From contig NZ_KI912613.1 in NCBI RefSeq assembly GCF_000519325.1, positions 4,472,469-4,536,468 on the forward strand: 64,000 nt of DNA. Reading direction: 5' to 3'. Both the position numbers and the translations under genes were made by a program. The DNA is from Patulibacter minatonensis DSM 18081 (GTDB lineage Bacteria > Actinomycetota > Thermoleophilia > Solirubrobacterales > Solirubrobacteraceae). This document shows, piece by piece, positions 55,531 to 64,000 of this stretch (the stretch's first letter is position 1; each line of letters begins with the position of its first letter). Under the pieces are notes generated by a model, which saw only the letters and a program-made list of their open reading frames with translations, searched no databases and had not been told where the DNA came from.

Positions 55531-55619
55531 CGCACGCTTGACATGCGTGAGGTCACAAGTTCGAGTCTTGTATCGCGCACCTCGCAGAAGGCCCCGCCCC
55601 GGCGGGGCCTTCGTCGTTC
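55531..55619 (+). repeat. attR core (89-bp direct repeat)
   Basis: Identical to 7731-7819. Contains only the 3' two-thirds of tRNA-Val plus its terminator, so it is not a working tRNA gene. Confidence 0.95.
55588..55611 (+). terminator. Duplicate tRNA-Val terminator in attR
   Basis: Same hairpin as 7788-7811. It separates the prophage end from the convergent host gene. Confidence 0.8.
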
Positions 55620-55938
55620 AGTCGGCCGCCGCGGCGCTGCGGCGGTCGGAGACGGCCGTCGTCGCGGCCTCCAGCAGGAAGCTGCCGAGCACGCCGCGCA
55701 GCGACTCCGCGGTCCGGCGGTCCGCCACCACGTTGCAGGCCTGCACGTGCAACGCCCACATCTCGTCGCGGTCGATCGGCCGGTCGAGGTCGCCGCCCAG
55801 GCGCCGCGCGAGCGCCCGGAGGGCCTCCCGGCGCTCGCGGGCCGCGCGGCCGCCGATCAGGCCGGCGTGGTGGTGCATCTCGATGTCGCGCCCGACGGCC
55901 TGCAACACGCTCCTGGGGGTGCACACCGTCCGCTCCAT
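55618..55938 (-). CDS. Host protein of unknown function next to attR
   Basis: 106 residues from ATG 55938 (MERTVCTPRSVLQAVGRDIE); GTG 56037 would add 33. Helical, with HHHAGLIGGRAARERREALR and ADRRTAESLRGVLGSFLLEA. The first two bases of the stop triplet on the plus strand (TC of TCA) lie inside the attR core, so integration left the gene end intact. Not recognised. Confidence 0.55.
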   Translation of the reverse strand: MERTVCTPRSVLQAVGRDIEMHHHAGLIGGRAARERREALRALARRLGGDLDRPIDRDEMWALHVQACNVVADRRTAESLRGVLGSFLLEAATTAVSDRRSAAAAD

Positions 55939-56096
55939 GATGTTCGGATCGACCACTTCCGCGCCGAACTTGAGCCCGAGTTCGTGGCCGTCGTCCCGGC
56001 GTCCCGGTCGGCGCCCGACGGCGCGCGACCTCGGCACGCCCCAGGAGCGCGCGCCGGTACCGTCGGGCTCCCCCGCACCCGACCGGACGGAGCACG

Positions 56097-56414
56097 ATGT
56101 CCACCGCAGACCTGACCGTGATCGGCCTCGGCCGCGCCGAGGCGAGCGCCAGCGGCTACATCGCCGAGATCCAGCGCCGGCTCGCCGCGCAGGACCGGGT
56201 CCGGTTCGTCATGCACGGCATGGGCACCTCGCTGGAGGGCTCGACCGCCGACATCCTCGCCGTCGTCGCGACGCTCCACCGGGTGCCCCTGGACCTGGGG
56301 CTCCCCCGCGCCTACTCGATCCTCAAGCTCGACGAGCGCACCGACAAGCCGGACCAGACCCTCGAGGACAAGGTGCGCAGCGTCGAGGACCGGCTGGCCG
56401 CGGACGGCTCCTGA
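56097..56414 (+). CDS. MTH1187/YkoF-family thiamine-binding-like protein
   Basis: 105 residues. Compact ferredoxin-like protein: ADLTVIGLGRAEASASGYIA, VRFVMHGMGTSLEGSTADIL and RAYSILKLDERTDKPDQTLE are typical of the DUF77 family, some of which bind thiamine. Complete, single gene. Confidence 0.85.
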   Translation: MSTADLTVIGLGRAEASASGYIAEIQRRLAAQDRVRFVMHGMGTSLEGSTADILAVVATLHRVPLDLGLPRAYSILKLDERTDKPDQTLEDKVRSVEDRLAADGS

Positions 56415-56481
56415 ACCCGGCCCCGGCGGGCGACCGGAGGCCGGCGGCGGCGCGTGCACGACGAGGGTCCGGCGGACGACG

Positions 56482-57132
56482 TCAGCGCCGTCGGGGCAGC
56501 CAGATCCGCGACCCGTCGTCGACGAGCATCCCGTCCGGACCGACGGGGTCGCCGGGCCGCGGCCCCGACTCCACCGCGACGCCGTCGAGCCGGTCCGCCG
56601 CCACGAGCGCCGCGGCCGCGGCGTCGAGGCCGTCGTGGGACCACATCCCGAGGTGCGGGACGTCGCCGACCTCGGCGCGGAGGAGCGCGACGCGCTCCCC
56701 CAGCCCGTCCGGGCGCTGCTTGCTGCGCAGGCGCCGCCCGCCGGCGAGCTCCGCGAACGCCGCGTGGGGATAGACCTCGATCGCGAGGGCCCCGGCCTCG
56801 CGGAAGGCCGCGTGCAGCGCGACCGCGACCGCCATCCAGGATCCGTCCGGGACGTCCGCCGGCGTCACCCAGGAGACCCAGTGGCCGTGGTGCCGGCCGA
56901 GCGCCACCTCCCCCGTCCGCGCCGCCCGGAACTTCCGTGCGATCGTCCCGTCGTCCGCGTGGACGCCGGGGCTCGCGGCGTCCGGGCCGTCGATGCCGGC
57001 GACCTGCGCTCCCGCGGCCCACGACACGACCCCGGCGACGTCGTGGGCGTCGAAGACCGCGGCGCGGGCGATCCGCCGGTCCGCGGTCAGCGCGACGGCG
57101 TGGAGGCTCCGGGCCCCGACGTCGATTCCCAC
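56482..57132 (-). CDS. DUF429 family protein (RNase H-like fold)
   Basis: 216 residues from GTG 57132. VGIDVGARSLHAVAL is the first acidic strand of the RNase H-like fold; AGIDGPDAASPG and EVYPHAAFAELAG are the other DUF429 blocks, and HDGLDAAAAALVAADRL the last. Predicted nuclease-like; function not established. Confidence 0.75.
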   Translation of the reverse strand: MGIDVGARSLHAVALTADRRIARAAVFDAHDVAGVVSWAAGAQVAGIDGPDAASPGVHADDGTIARKFRAARTGEVALGRHHGHWVSWVTPADVPDGSWMAVAVALHAAFREAGALAIEVYPHAAFAELAGGRRLRSKQRPDGLGERVALLRAEVGDVPHLGMWSHDGLDAAAAALVAADRLDGVAVESGPRPGDPVGPDGMLVDDGSRIWLPRRR

Positions 57133-57191
57133 GGCGGGTGCCGCGGAGCCGTCCGCCGGGGCGACGTCGTCGTCCGGCTGCGGTCCGGTGC

Positions 57192-57956
57192 TCAGGCGGC
57201 GGCGTGGTGGTCGCGCCGGCGCTGCTCCTCGAGCTTCGCCTCGCGGTACTCGCGCGGCGACCGCGGCTGACGGACGACCGGGTCGGGGGCGGCGTGGCGC
57301 GCCTGCGGCGACGGTCGGCGCTCCGGGGCGGGCTCGGCGGGACGCCCGGACCCCGGCCGGCGCTCCGTGCCCCGCGAGGCCGAGACGACGGGGGGACGCT
57401 GGCGCTGCGGGCGCTCCGGCGGGGCGACCGGCTCGTCGCCGAAGCGCTCGCGCTCCTGGGCCTCGCGCTGCTCGCGATAGGCCCGGGGGGACGGGGAGAT
57501 CGCCGCGCGGACCTTGCGGTCGCGCTCGGCCCGCTCGCGGCGGCGGCGCTCGGCCTTCGCGGCCGCGTCCTCCTCGGCCGTCGGCGCCGCGACGCGCGGA
57601 CCGGACGCGATGCCGGCAGCCTCCGCGTTGGAGGACACCGACGTCGAGGGCCCGGCATCGGTGACCGCGGCGACGGCGGGGTCGACCGGCTTCGGCGCCC
57701 GGACCGGCGGGGCGGGGATCGCCAGCGTCCCGAGCTTGGTGTTCTGCAGCTCCTCGACGCGGTCGTGCTCCTCGACCGTGCTGCGGTCGACGAGGAACGC
57801 GAACAGCGTGCCCACGCCACCCCAGAACAGCAGGAGGAACAGGAGGAAGCCGACCCCCGCGTCCATGAACCAGCCGATCAGCGCGGAGGCGAGCAGACCG
57901 ACGAGCCCGATGCCCCACCCGACCTCCGGCCCCGGTGCTGCTGACTGGTGCTGCAT
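57192..57956 (-). CDS. Two-pass membrane protein with long charged tail
   Basis: 254 residues. Membrane segments GIGLVGLLASALIGWFM and VGFLLFLLLFWGGVGTLFAF near the N-terminus. The rest is Arg/Glu/Pro-rich, low complexity (KAERRRRERAERDRKVR), with a repeated SPRAYRE/SPREYRE motif (two copies). Cytosolic tail of unknown function. Confidence 0.65.
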   Translation of the reverse strand: MQHQSAAPGPEVGWGIGLVGLLASALIGWFMDAGVGFLLFLLLFWGGVGTLFAFLVDRSTVEEHDRVEELQNTKLGTLAIPAPPVRAPKPVDPAVAAVTDAGPSTSVSSNAEAAGIASGPRVAAPTAEEDAAAKAERRRRERAERDRKVRAAISPSPRAYREQREAQERERFGDEPVAPPERPQRQRPPVVSASRGTERRPGSGRPAEPAPERRPSPQARHAAPDPVVRQPRSPREYREAKLEEQRRRDHHAAA

Positions 57957-58062
57957 GTCGTCCTCGTTCCCCGGATCGGCGTTGCGTGCACCGATTCTCT
58001 CACGGCCCGCGGTGCCCGCCGGAGAAACCGCGCACACGGTGCGGTCAGGGTCGCCGCGACCG

Positions 58063-58323
58063 TCAGTCGCCCGGCCACTCCCCCGTGACCCGTTCGAACG
58101 CCTTGGCGCCCGCGCGGTCCGTGGCGGCCTTGACGGCCCCGAAGATCGCGCCCTGCAGCGCCGCGGCCGGGATGATCTGCGCCCAGCCGTACTCGCTCTG
58201 GAGCGCACCGGGCGCGTCCTCCTCCCCCGCGACCCGCTTCCAGACCTGCTTGAAGAGCGCCCCGCCGGCGAGGCCGCCGAGGACGCCGAACGCGATGCCC
58301 AGGGGCTTGTAGAGGAGCTTCAC
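58063..58323 (-). CDS. DUF4235 membrane protein
   Basis: 86 residues. MKLLYKPLGIAFGVLGGLAG and IIPAAALQGAIFGAVKAATD with a WKRVAGEEDAP block define DUF4235. Overlaps the DUF3618 gene by ATGA in the actinobacterial holin/DUF3618/DUF4235 cassette. Envelope role unknown. Confidence 0.88.
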   Translation of the reverse strand: MKLLYKPLGIAFGVLGGLAGGALFKQVWKRVAGEEDAPGALQSEYGWAQIIPAAALQGAIFGAVKAATDRAGAKAFERVTGEWPGD

Positions 58324-58877
58324 CGCGACCGCCTCCAGAGGACGACGAGCATCAGGACGCCCGCCACCGCGGCGATCGTCGTCACCGGCACCTTGTGTTC
58401 CTCGACGGCCTGCCCCGCCTGCTGCGCGCGGGCCTGCGCGGACGCCGTCGCCGCCCCGGCCGTGTCCTGCGCCCCCGAGGCCACCTGCGCGGCGGACTCC
58501 TGCGCGTCGGAGGCCGCGGTGGACGCCTTGGACTGGACGCTCGCCGCAGCGTCGCCGATCGCGGCCTGCGCCTTCGTGGCCGTCTCGGAGACGACCTCCT
58601 TCGCGTGCTGCACGCCGTCCTTGGCCTGCTGCTTGCGCTCGTCGATGCCCTCCTTCGCCCGCGCCTTCACGTCGAGCTTGTGGGACAGGGCCTCGACCGT
58701 GTCGCCGAGCTCGCTGCGGGTCTCCTCGATCTGCTCGCGCAGCTCGGCCGCGGAGCCGGCCTCGGCCGGGTCGGGCTCCGTCCCGGGCACGGGGTCCGGG
58801 TGCTCGGGCTCGGCCGCGTGGACCTGCTCGACCGTGGCGTCCTCCGTCACGGCCTCGTCCTTCTCGCTCGCGCTCAT
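58320..58877 (-). CDS. DUF3618 protein
   Basis: 185 residues. The motif AAELREQIEETRSELGDTVE, ALSHKLDVKARAKE is the DUF3618 signature. A long Ala-rich helical part and a C-terminal membrane helix (VTTIAAVAGVLMLVVLW) follow. Middle gene of the cassette, coupled to both neighbours. Confidence 0.88.
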   Translation of the reverse strand: MSASEKDEAVTEDATVEQVHAAEPEHPDPVPGTEPDPAEAGSAAELREQIEETRSELGDTVEALSHKLDVKARAKEGIDERKQQAKDGVQHAKEVVSETATKAQAAIGDAAASVQSKASTAASDAQESAAQVASGAQDTAGAATASAQARAQQAGQAVEEHKVPVTTIAAVAGVLMLVVLWRRSR

Positions 58878-59275
58878 CGTCCGCTCCGCTCCTTGATCTC
58901 CTGGACGTCCCGTTGGGTGCTGTCGATCGCCTGCTCGGGCACCGGCGGCGTGGCGGCGGTGACCTCCTTCTTGCCGACCAGCGCCGCGACGCCGGCGACC
59001 GCGAAGAGCACGACGGCCACGATCAGCGCGGCGAGCCACCCGTCGACGGCGGTCGCCAGCGCGAGGATCGCGGTCGCGACCAGGGCGCCGACCCCGTAGA
59101 AGGCGATCACCCCGGCCCCGCCGAAGAGCCCGACGCCGATGCCGGCCTTCTTCCCCTTCTCCTGCATCTCGAGCTGCGCCAGGCGCAGCTCCTGTCGCAC
59201 GAGGGTCGAGGTCTGTTGGGAGAAGTCGTGGACGAGCTGGGCGACGGGCCGCTCGTCCGAGGTCTGGGGGGCCAT
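58874..59275 (-). CDS. Phage holin superfamily III (Actinobacterial holin-X) protein
   Basis: 133 residues. PVAQLVHDFSQQTSTLVRQE, LRLAQLEMQEKGKKAGIG, then two membrane helices (AFYGVGALVATAILALATAV, LIVAVVLFAVAGVAALVGKK). Despite the name it is a housekeeping actinobacterial membrane protein, not a prophage gene. First gene of the cassette. Confidence 0.85.
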   Translation of the reverse strand: MAPQTSDERPVAQLVHDFSQQTSTLVRQELRLAQLEMQEKGKKAGIGVGLFGGAGVIAFYGVGALVATAILALATAVDGWLAALIVAVVLFAVAGVAALVGKKEVTAATPPVPEQAIDSTQRDVQEIKERSGR

Positions 59276-59593
59276 GCCCTCCACGCTGCCCCCTGTCCCG
59301 TGCGACAAACGGACACGGGTCGGGCGAGGACGACGCGGCCGTCCTCGGGGATCAGGAGGGGCGCGGCCGGCTCGGCGGCGCCGTTCCGGACGATCGACCA
59401 CCGGGGTTCCACCGATCGTCGTGCCCACCTCCCCCCATCGGTGGTCCCCCAATTGGAACATTCGGCGTCAGGATGGCTACGATCCAGGTGTGGGAGCGAC
59501 GGGCGAGACGCTGCACGCGAACCGACGGGCCGGGACCTCGTGACGAGCGGGGGAGCAGGTCACGCGGGTCGGGGCCGCCGCGACGTGGGGGCG
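59276..59593. other. Divergent promoter region
   Basis: About 300 bases between the holin-X cassette and the PAS gene. It holds an 8-bp inverted pair (CCACCGAT at 59409 and ATCGGTGG at 59437) and a plus-strand promoter candidate at 59453. A GTG at 59540 could extend the PAS gene. Confidence 0.5.
59453..59483 (+). promoter_or_regulatory. Promoter candidate for the PAS gene
   Basis: TTGGAA (59453-59458), 19 bases, TACGAT (59478-59483). Resembles actinobacterial housekeeping promoters; spacing is one or two bases long. Confidence 0.4.
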
Positions 59594-60889
59594 ATGGATC
59601 GCCTCGGGGCGGCCGCGCTCAGCAGCGGGGTCGCCGTGGTGCGCGTCACCGGCGTGCGGGACGACCTCCACCTGGCGACGCTGCGTCGCGCGATCGCCGC
59701 CATCCGCGGCATCGGCGCGGTCGACGTCCGGTCCGAGGGCGAGGTCCCCGTCCTCGACGTGACGACCCTCCGCCCGGTGGCGCTCGCGAGCGAGCTGCGG
59801 ACCGTCCTCGGACGGCAGGTCGTCTCGTGCCTCGCGGTGGACGGCCAGATCGAGCTGACCGTCGACCCCGGGCACCGCGGACCGCACCAGGGTCGCCCGG
59901 GCGTCCGTGCCCGCCGGGACACCGACGCGCTCCACGGTCCGGGCGCGCTCGCCGGCCACATCGCCTACCCGGGGTCCGGCGCGCGCGGGTCCGCCGGGCC
60001 GGGCACCACCGGAGCGGACACGTCCGGCCACGGGCCCCCGCCACCGTCGTCGACGCGCCGCAGCTGGGCCGCGTACGGCGCCCGCCCGCCCGTGGCGGAC
60101 GCGGCGCCGGGCGGCGACGCGCCCCGCCCCCGTCCGCCGGGAGCGGACCCCGCCGAGTCCGGCCTGCGTCAGGCGATCGACGCGATCGCGTCGCTGTCGA
60201 TCCTGACCTTCGACACCGACCTGCGGTTCGTCCGGACCGCCGGCGCGATGCACGACCGCTACGACCACCGGGGGAGCGAGCTCCTCGGACGCCGTCCCGA
60301 CGAGATCGTCGGCCGGGAGCACTGGAAGCAGCTGGCGCCCGGGTACGAGGGGGCGCTCCGGGGCAGGACCACCACGCTCGAGACGCCGAGCCCGGACGGC
60401 CAGCGCCACTACGAGGCGACGTTCCGGCCGCTCGTCGACGGCGACCGCATCGTCGGCGGGACCGTGACGCTCCGCGACATCACCGGCGAGCGGCGCGACG
60501 AGCGCCGGCTCGAGGAGCTCCGCGCCGTGCTCGCGTCGTCGTTCGACCGTGCCCCCACCGGTCAGGCGCTGCTGTCGCCCGACGGCGAGTGGATGCGCAC
60601 CAACGAGGCGCTCCGGCGGCTCCTCGGCCGCAGCGACGAGTCGCTGCTCGGGACCACGCTCCGCGAGACGACCCACCCGGACGACCGTGGGAGGGAGGAC
60701 CAGCTCCTGTTCGGGGTCCGGCAGGGCGCGCAGGACGGGTACGACATCGAGAAGCGCATGCTCCGTGGCGACGGGACGGAGCTCCGCGTGCACGCCCGGG
60801 TCTCGGCGATCCGGACCCGGGAGACGCAGATCCGCGGATTCATCGTGCACGTGGACGAGAGCGGGCACTGGGCCGCCGGGGGCGCCTGA
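59594..60889 (+). CDS. Two-PAS-domain sensory protein without output domain
   Basis: 431 residues from ATG 59594; GTG 59540 is possible. N-terminal ferredoxin-like part (VVRVTGVRDDLHLATLRRAI), a long Gly/Pro/Arg-rich linker, then PAS 1 (about 180-305; ILTFDTDLRFVRTAGAMHDR, GREHWKQLAPGYEGALRG) and PAS 2 (about 305-425; SFDRAPTGQALLSPDGEWMR, TTLRETTHPDDRG). No kinase, cyclase or HTH follows, so it must signal through a partner. Confidence 0.75.
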   Translation: MDRLGAAALSSGVAVVRVTGVRDDLHLATLRRAIAAIRGIGAVDVRSEGEVPVLDVTTLRPVALASELRTVLGRQVVSCLAVDGQIELTVDPGHRGPHQGRPGVRARRDTDALHGPGALAGHIAYPGSGARGSAGPGTTGADTSGHGPPPPSSTRRSWAAYGARPPVADAAPGGDAPRPRPPGADPAESGLRQAIDAIASLSILTFDTDLRFVRTAGAMHDRYDHRGSELLGRRPDEIVGREHWKQLAPGYEGALRGRTTTLETPSPDGQRHYEATFRPLVDGDRIVGGTVTLRDITGERRDERRLEELRAVLASSFDRAPTGQALLSPDGEWMRTNEALRRLLGRSDESLLGTTLRETTHPDDRGREDQLLFGVRQGAQDGYDIEKRMLRGDGTELRVHARVSAIRTRETQIRGFIVHVDESGHWAAGGA

Positions 60890-60964
60890 GCTCCGGGCCG
60901 CCCGACGCCCGGTCGACCGGCGACGGATACCCGACCGACACGCGGCGCTCGTACGTTGGTCCAC

Positions 60965-61120
60965 ATGCGCACCGCAAGGCTCCCCCGCCGCACCGCGACC
61001 GCCGACGTGGCGACCGTGCTCGCCGCCGCCGGACGCCGGGACCGGCTGACGAACCTGACGCCGGTGCTCGTCGCGCTCACCGCCGCGGCCGGCCTGCTGG
61101 TCCTGGCCCTCGCCGGATGA
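60965..61120 (+). CDS. Small membrane protein
   Basis: 51 residues: basic N-terminus (MRTARLPRRTATADVATVLA) and a C-terminal hydrophobic helix (LTPVLVALTAAAGLLVLALA), tail-anchored style. Codon use is GC-rich like neighbours. Unknown. Confidence 0.5.
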   Translation: MRTARLPRRTATADVATVLAAAGRRDRLTNLTPVLVALTAAAGLLVLALAG

Positions 61121-61184
61121 CGCCCTGCGTCTCGGACGTGCACGGGCGACCCGGGACTCCTACGGCGTAGGCGGAGGAACGACC

Positions 61185-61892
61185 GTGGGGATCGGCGAGC
61201 GACTGGCGGCGAAGGCCGCCGCGATCGGAGAGCAGGCGAAGGAGGTCGCCGCGACCCGCGCGCGCGAGGCCGCCGACGCGGCGAAGGACGCCGTCACCGC
61301 GCGGACCGAGGGCGGGCTCCTCGGACTGCTGCGGATGGACGACGAGCGGCCGGTCACGATCGAGGGCGTCACCGTCCTCCTCGTGGCGGCGGTCCGGCGG
61401 GACGAGAGCCGCGGGCTCTCCGACCGGGACGTCCTGAAGGCCGCGAAGCGGCGCTACCGCCGGCTCGGGACGCTGTCCCTGCCGTCCGGGCCGGTCGGGG
61501 GGATCCTCGTGAACCTCTACTGCGAGGCGGCGACGCTCTGCGACGTCGTCGAGCTCCGCGGCGTGGCGATGTCCGACGACGCGGTCGCCGCCCACCTGCT
61601 CGTCCTGTGGCACGTGCTGCCCGACCTCGACGTGGCCGCGGCCGCCGTCGCCGGCGACGGCCTCGGGGTCGTCGACGAGCTCCGGGCCCGCGCCCGCGAG
61701 CGGGTGGCGGCCGTCGAGCTGCCCGATCCGATGACGAAGCGCGCGGCGCTGACGGCGTTGTGGCGGCTCAACGGCCTGGCCGGGGACGCCATGGAGGCCG
61801 AGGGCACCGGCGTCCGTGAGCGGCTCTTCCCGGGCCGTCGGGTCAAGGCGTTCGTCCGCGAGGCCGGCGAGCAGCTCGACCGCGCGGCGTAG
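61185..61892 (+). CDS. Unknown protein, 235 residues
   Basis: GTG start. N-terminal Ala-rich helix (AAKAAAIGEQAKEVAATRAR), then a folded helical domain (GLSDRDVLKAAKRRYRRLGT, GGILVNLYCEAATLCDVVEL, MTKRAALTALWRLNGLAGDA). No family recognised; soluble, cytoplasmic by appearance. Confidence 0.65.
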   Translation: MGIGERLAAKAAAIGEQAKEVAATRAREAADAAKDAVTARTEGGLLGLLRMDDERPVTIEGVTVLLVAAVRRDESRGLSDRDVLKAAKRRYRRLGTLSLPSGPVGGILVNLYCEAATLCDVVELRGVAMSDDAVAAHLLVLWHVLPDLDVAAAAVAGDGLGVVDELRARARERVAAVELPDPMTKRAALTALWRLNGLAGDAMEAEGTGVRERLFPGRRVKAFVREAGEQLDRAA

Positions 61893-61933
61893 GGCGCGCG
61901 CGTCCGGCCCCGCTCCCGAGGCGTAGTCGCATC

Positions 61934-62254
61934 ATGGGACCCGTGGATTCACGCAGCACCCGCCGGCCGGTACGGAGGGCACCGGACCGGGCGGACGCGG
62001 CGGTCCGGTGCCCGCCCCACCTGCCCGCGGACCGCGCGGCGGCGTGGTCGGCGCTCCGCCTCGCGCTGGACGCCACCGGCGCGGCATCGGTCAGCGCACC
62101 CCAGGTCGCGGAGTGGCTGCGCGCGATCGACCCGGCGGCCGCGTCCCGGCCGCTGCGGGTCGAGCTGCTGCTCGAGGCCCTGGCCGTCGACGCGCGCACC
62201 ACGGTGGTGTCGATCGACGCGTTCGGCGACCAGGAGCCCGGCTACGCGATGTGA
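61934..62254 (+). CDS. Unknown small protein
   Basis: 106 residues. Basic start, then AAWSALRLALDATGAASVSA, PQVAEWLRAIDPAAASRPLR, a helical domain. Not recognised. Convergent with the NAD synthetase gene. Confidence 0.6.
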   Translation: MGPVDSRSTRRPVRRAPDRADAAVRCPPHLPADRAAAWSALRLALDATGAASVSAPQVAEWLRAIDPAAASRPLRVELLLEALAVDARTTVVSIDAFGDQEPGYAM

Positions 62255-62297
62255 GCCCATCCCGGTCGGGGTGCGGGCGGGGTCGCGGAGGCCCGGG

Positions 62298-64000
<1,703 letters not shown>

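Larger units (their letters stand above)
7731..55619. mobile_element. Temperate prophage with contractile tail
   Basis: Bounded by an 89-bp perfect direct repeat in tRNA-Val, with a tyrosine integrase next to the left repeat. It contains integration, regulation, lysis, baseplate, sheath/tube, capsid, portal, terminase and replication modules, all apparently intact. One att copy plus the insert is 47.8 kb. Sheath, tube and baseplate J-like proteins mark a myovirus morphotype. No transposase of Mu type is present, although the portal, scaffold and capsid order recalls Mu-like head modules. Confidence 0.95.

Noticed and set aside
55531-55579. Second tRNA-Val gene
   Set aside because: Lacks the acceptor 5' strand and D-arm; it is only the att core.
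7731-55619. Mu-type transposable phage
   Set aside because: Head genes look Mu-like, but there is no transposase A/B pair and the ends are a tRNA duplication with a tyrosine integrase.
58063-59275. Holin-superfamily gene as part of a second prophage
   Set aside because: Holin-X, DUF3618 and DUF4235 form a common chromosomal cassette in Actinobacteria; no other phage genes are near.

Overview
The window is high-GC (roughly 70%) chromosomal DNA from an actinobacterium. Gene content and protein style (alanine- and arginine-rich proteins, an IF3 with an acidic tail, a holin/DUF3618/DUF4235 envelope cassette, many GTG starts) suggest class Thermoleophilia, for example a Patulibacter or Conexibacter relative. 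That placement is inference. Three parts are visible: host DNA (1-7705), a complete-looking prophage of about 47.8 kb (7731-55619 between its attachment repeats), and host DNA again (55620-64000).

Left host flank: the infC-rpmI-rplT translation operon and thrS on the minus strand, a low-molecular-weight tyrosine phosphatase, a class V aminotransferase, an alanine-rich membrane protein, a GT-C-like membrane glycosyltransferase, tRNA-Cys and tRNA-Val. The prophage is integrated in tRNA-Val(GAC). An 89-bp perfect direct repeat (7731-7819 and 55531-55619) carries the 3' part of the tRNA and its terminator, so the tRNA stays intact at the left end.

Prophage: a temperate phage with a contractile tail, shown by a sheath, a tube, baseplate J/gpW/gpI-like proteins and a LysM baseplate protein. 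Almost everything reads on the minus strand with 4-bp ATGA or GTGA overlaps. From the left end inward: integrase, excisionase-like protein, a long run of small early genes, a Sak4-like ATPase, SSB and Cro-like regulators (9.0-17.3 kb). Next come a divergent switch with two plus-strand repressor-like genes and a lipoprotein (17.3-19.3 kb). Lysis genes follow, with two endolysins sharing a C-terminal domain, holin-like proteins and a membrane-anchored collagen-like protein (19.3-23 kb). Then baseplate, hub, tape measure, chaperones, tube and sheath (23-34.5 kb), a plus-strand accessory island (34.6-37.1 kb), tail fiber, neck, capsid, scaffold and portal (37-46.8 kb), and terminase (46.8-48.8 kb). 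The right end holds a DnaB helicase, a replisome-organizer-like protein and small early genes (49-55.2 kb). In the circular phage the two early arms would meet at attP.

Two dispersed sequence families cut across this map. One is a promoter-like motif of about 37 bp at the head of each minus-strand late operon (26.3, 34.5, 46.8 kb), with relatives at 49.6 and 55.4 kb. The other is a set of start-associated elements (coding TSRA.. or AGQEQG..) at the junctions of small early genes on both strands, sometimes buried inside composite genes. A LexA-type box (36537-36550) sits on one accessory gene.

Right host flank: an unknown small protein, an MTH1187-family protein, a DUF429 protein, a membrane protein, the DUF4235/DUF3618/holin-superfamily cassette, a two-PAS protein, small unknown proteins, and the glutamine-dependent NAD synthetase running off the right edge.
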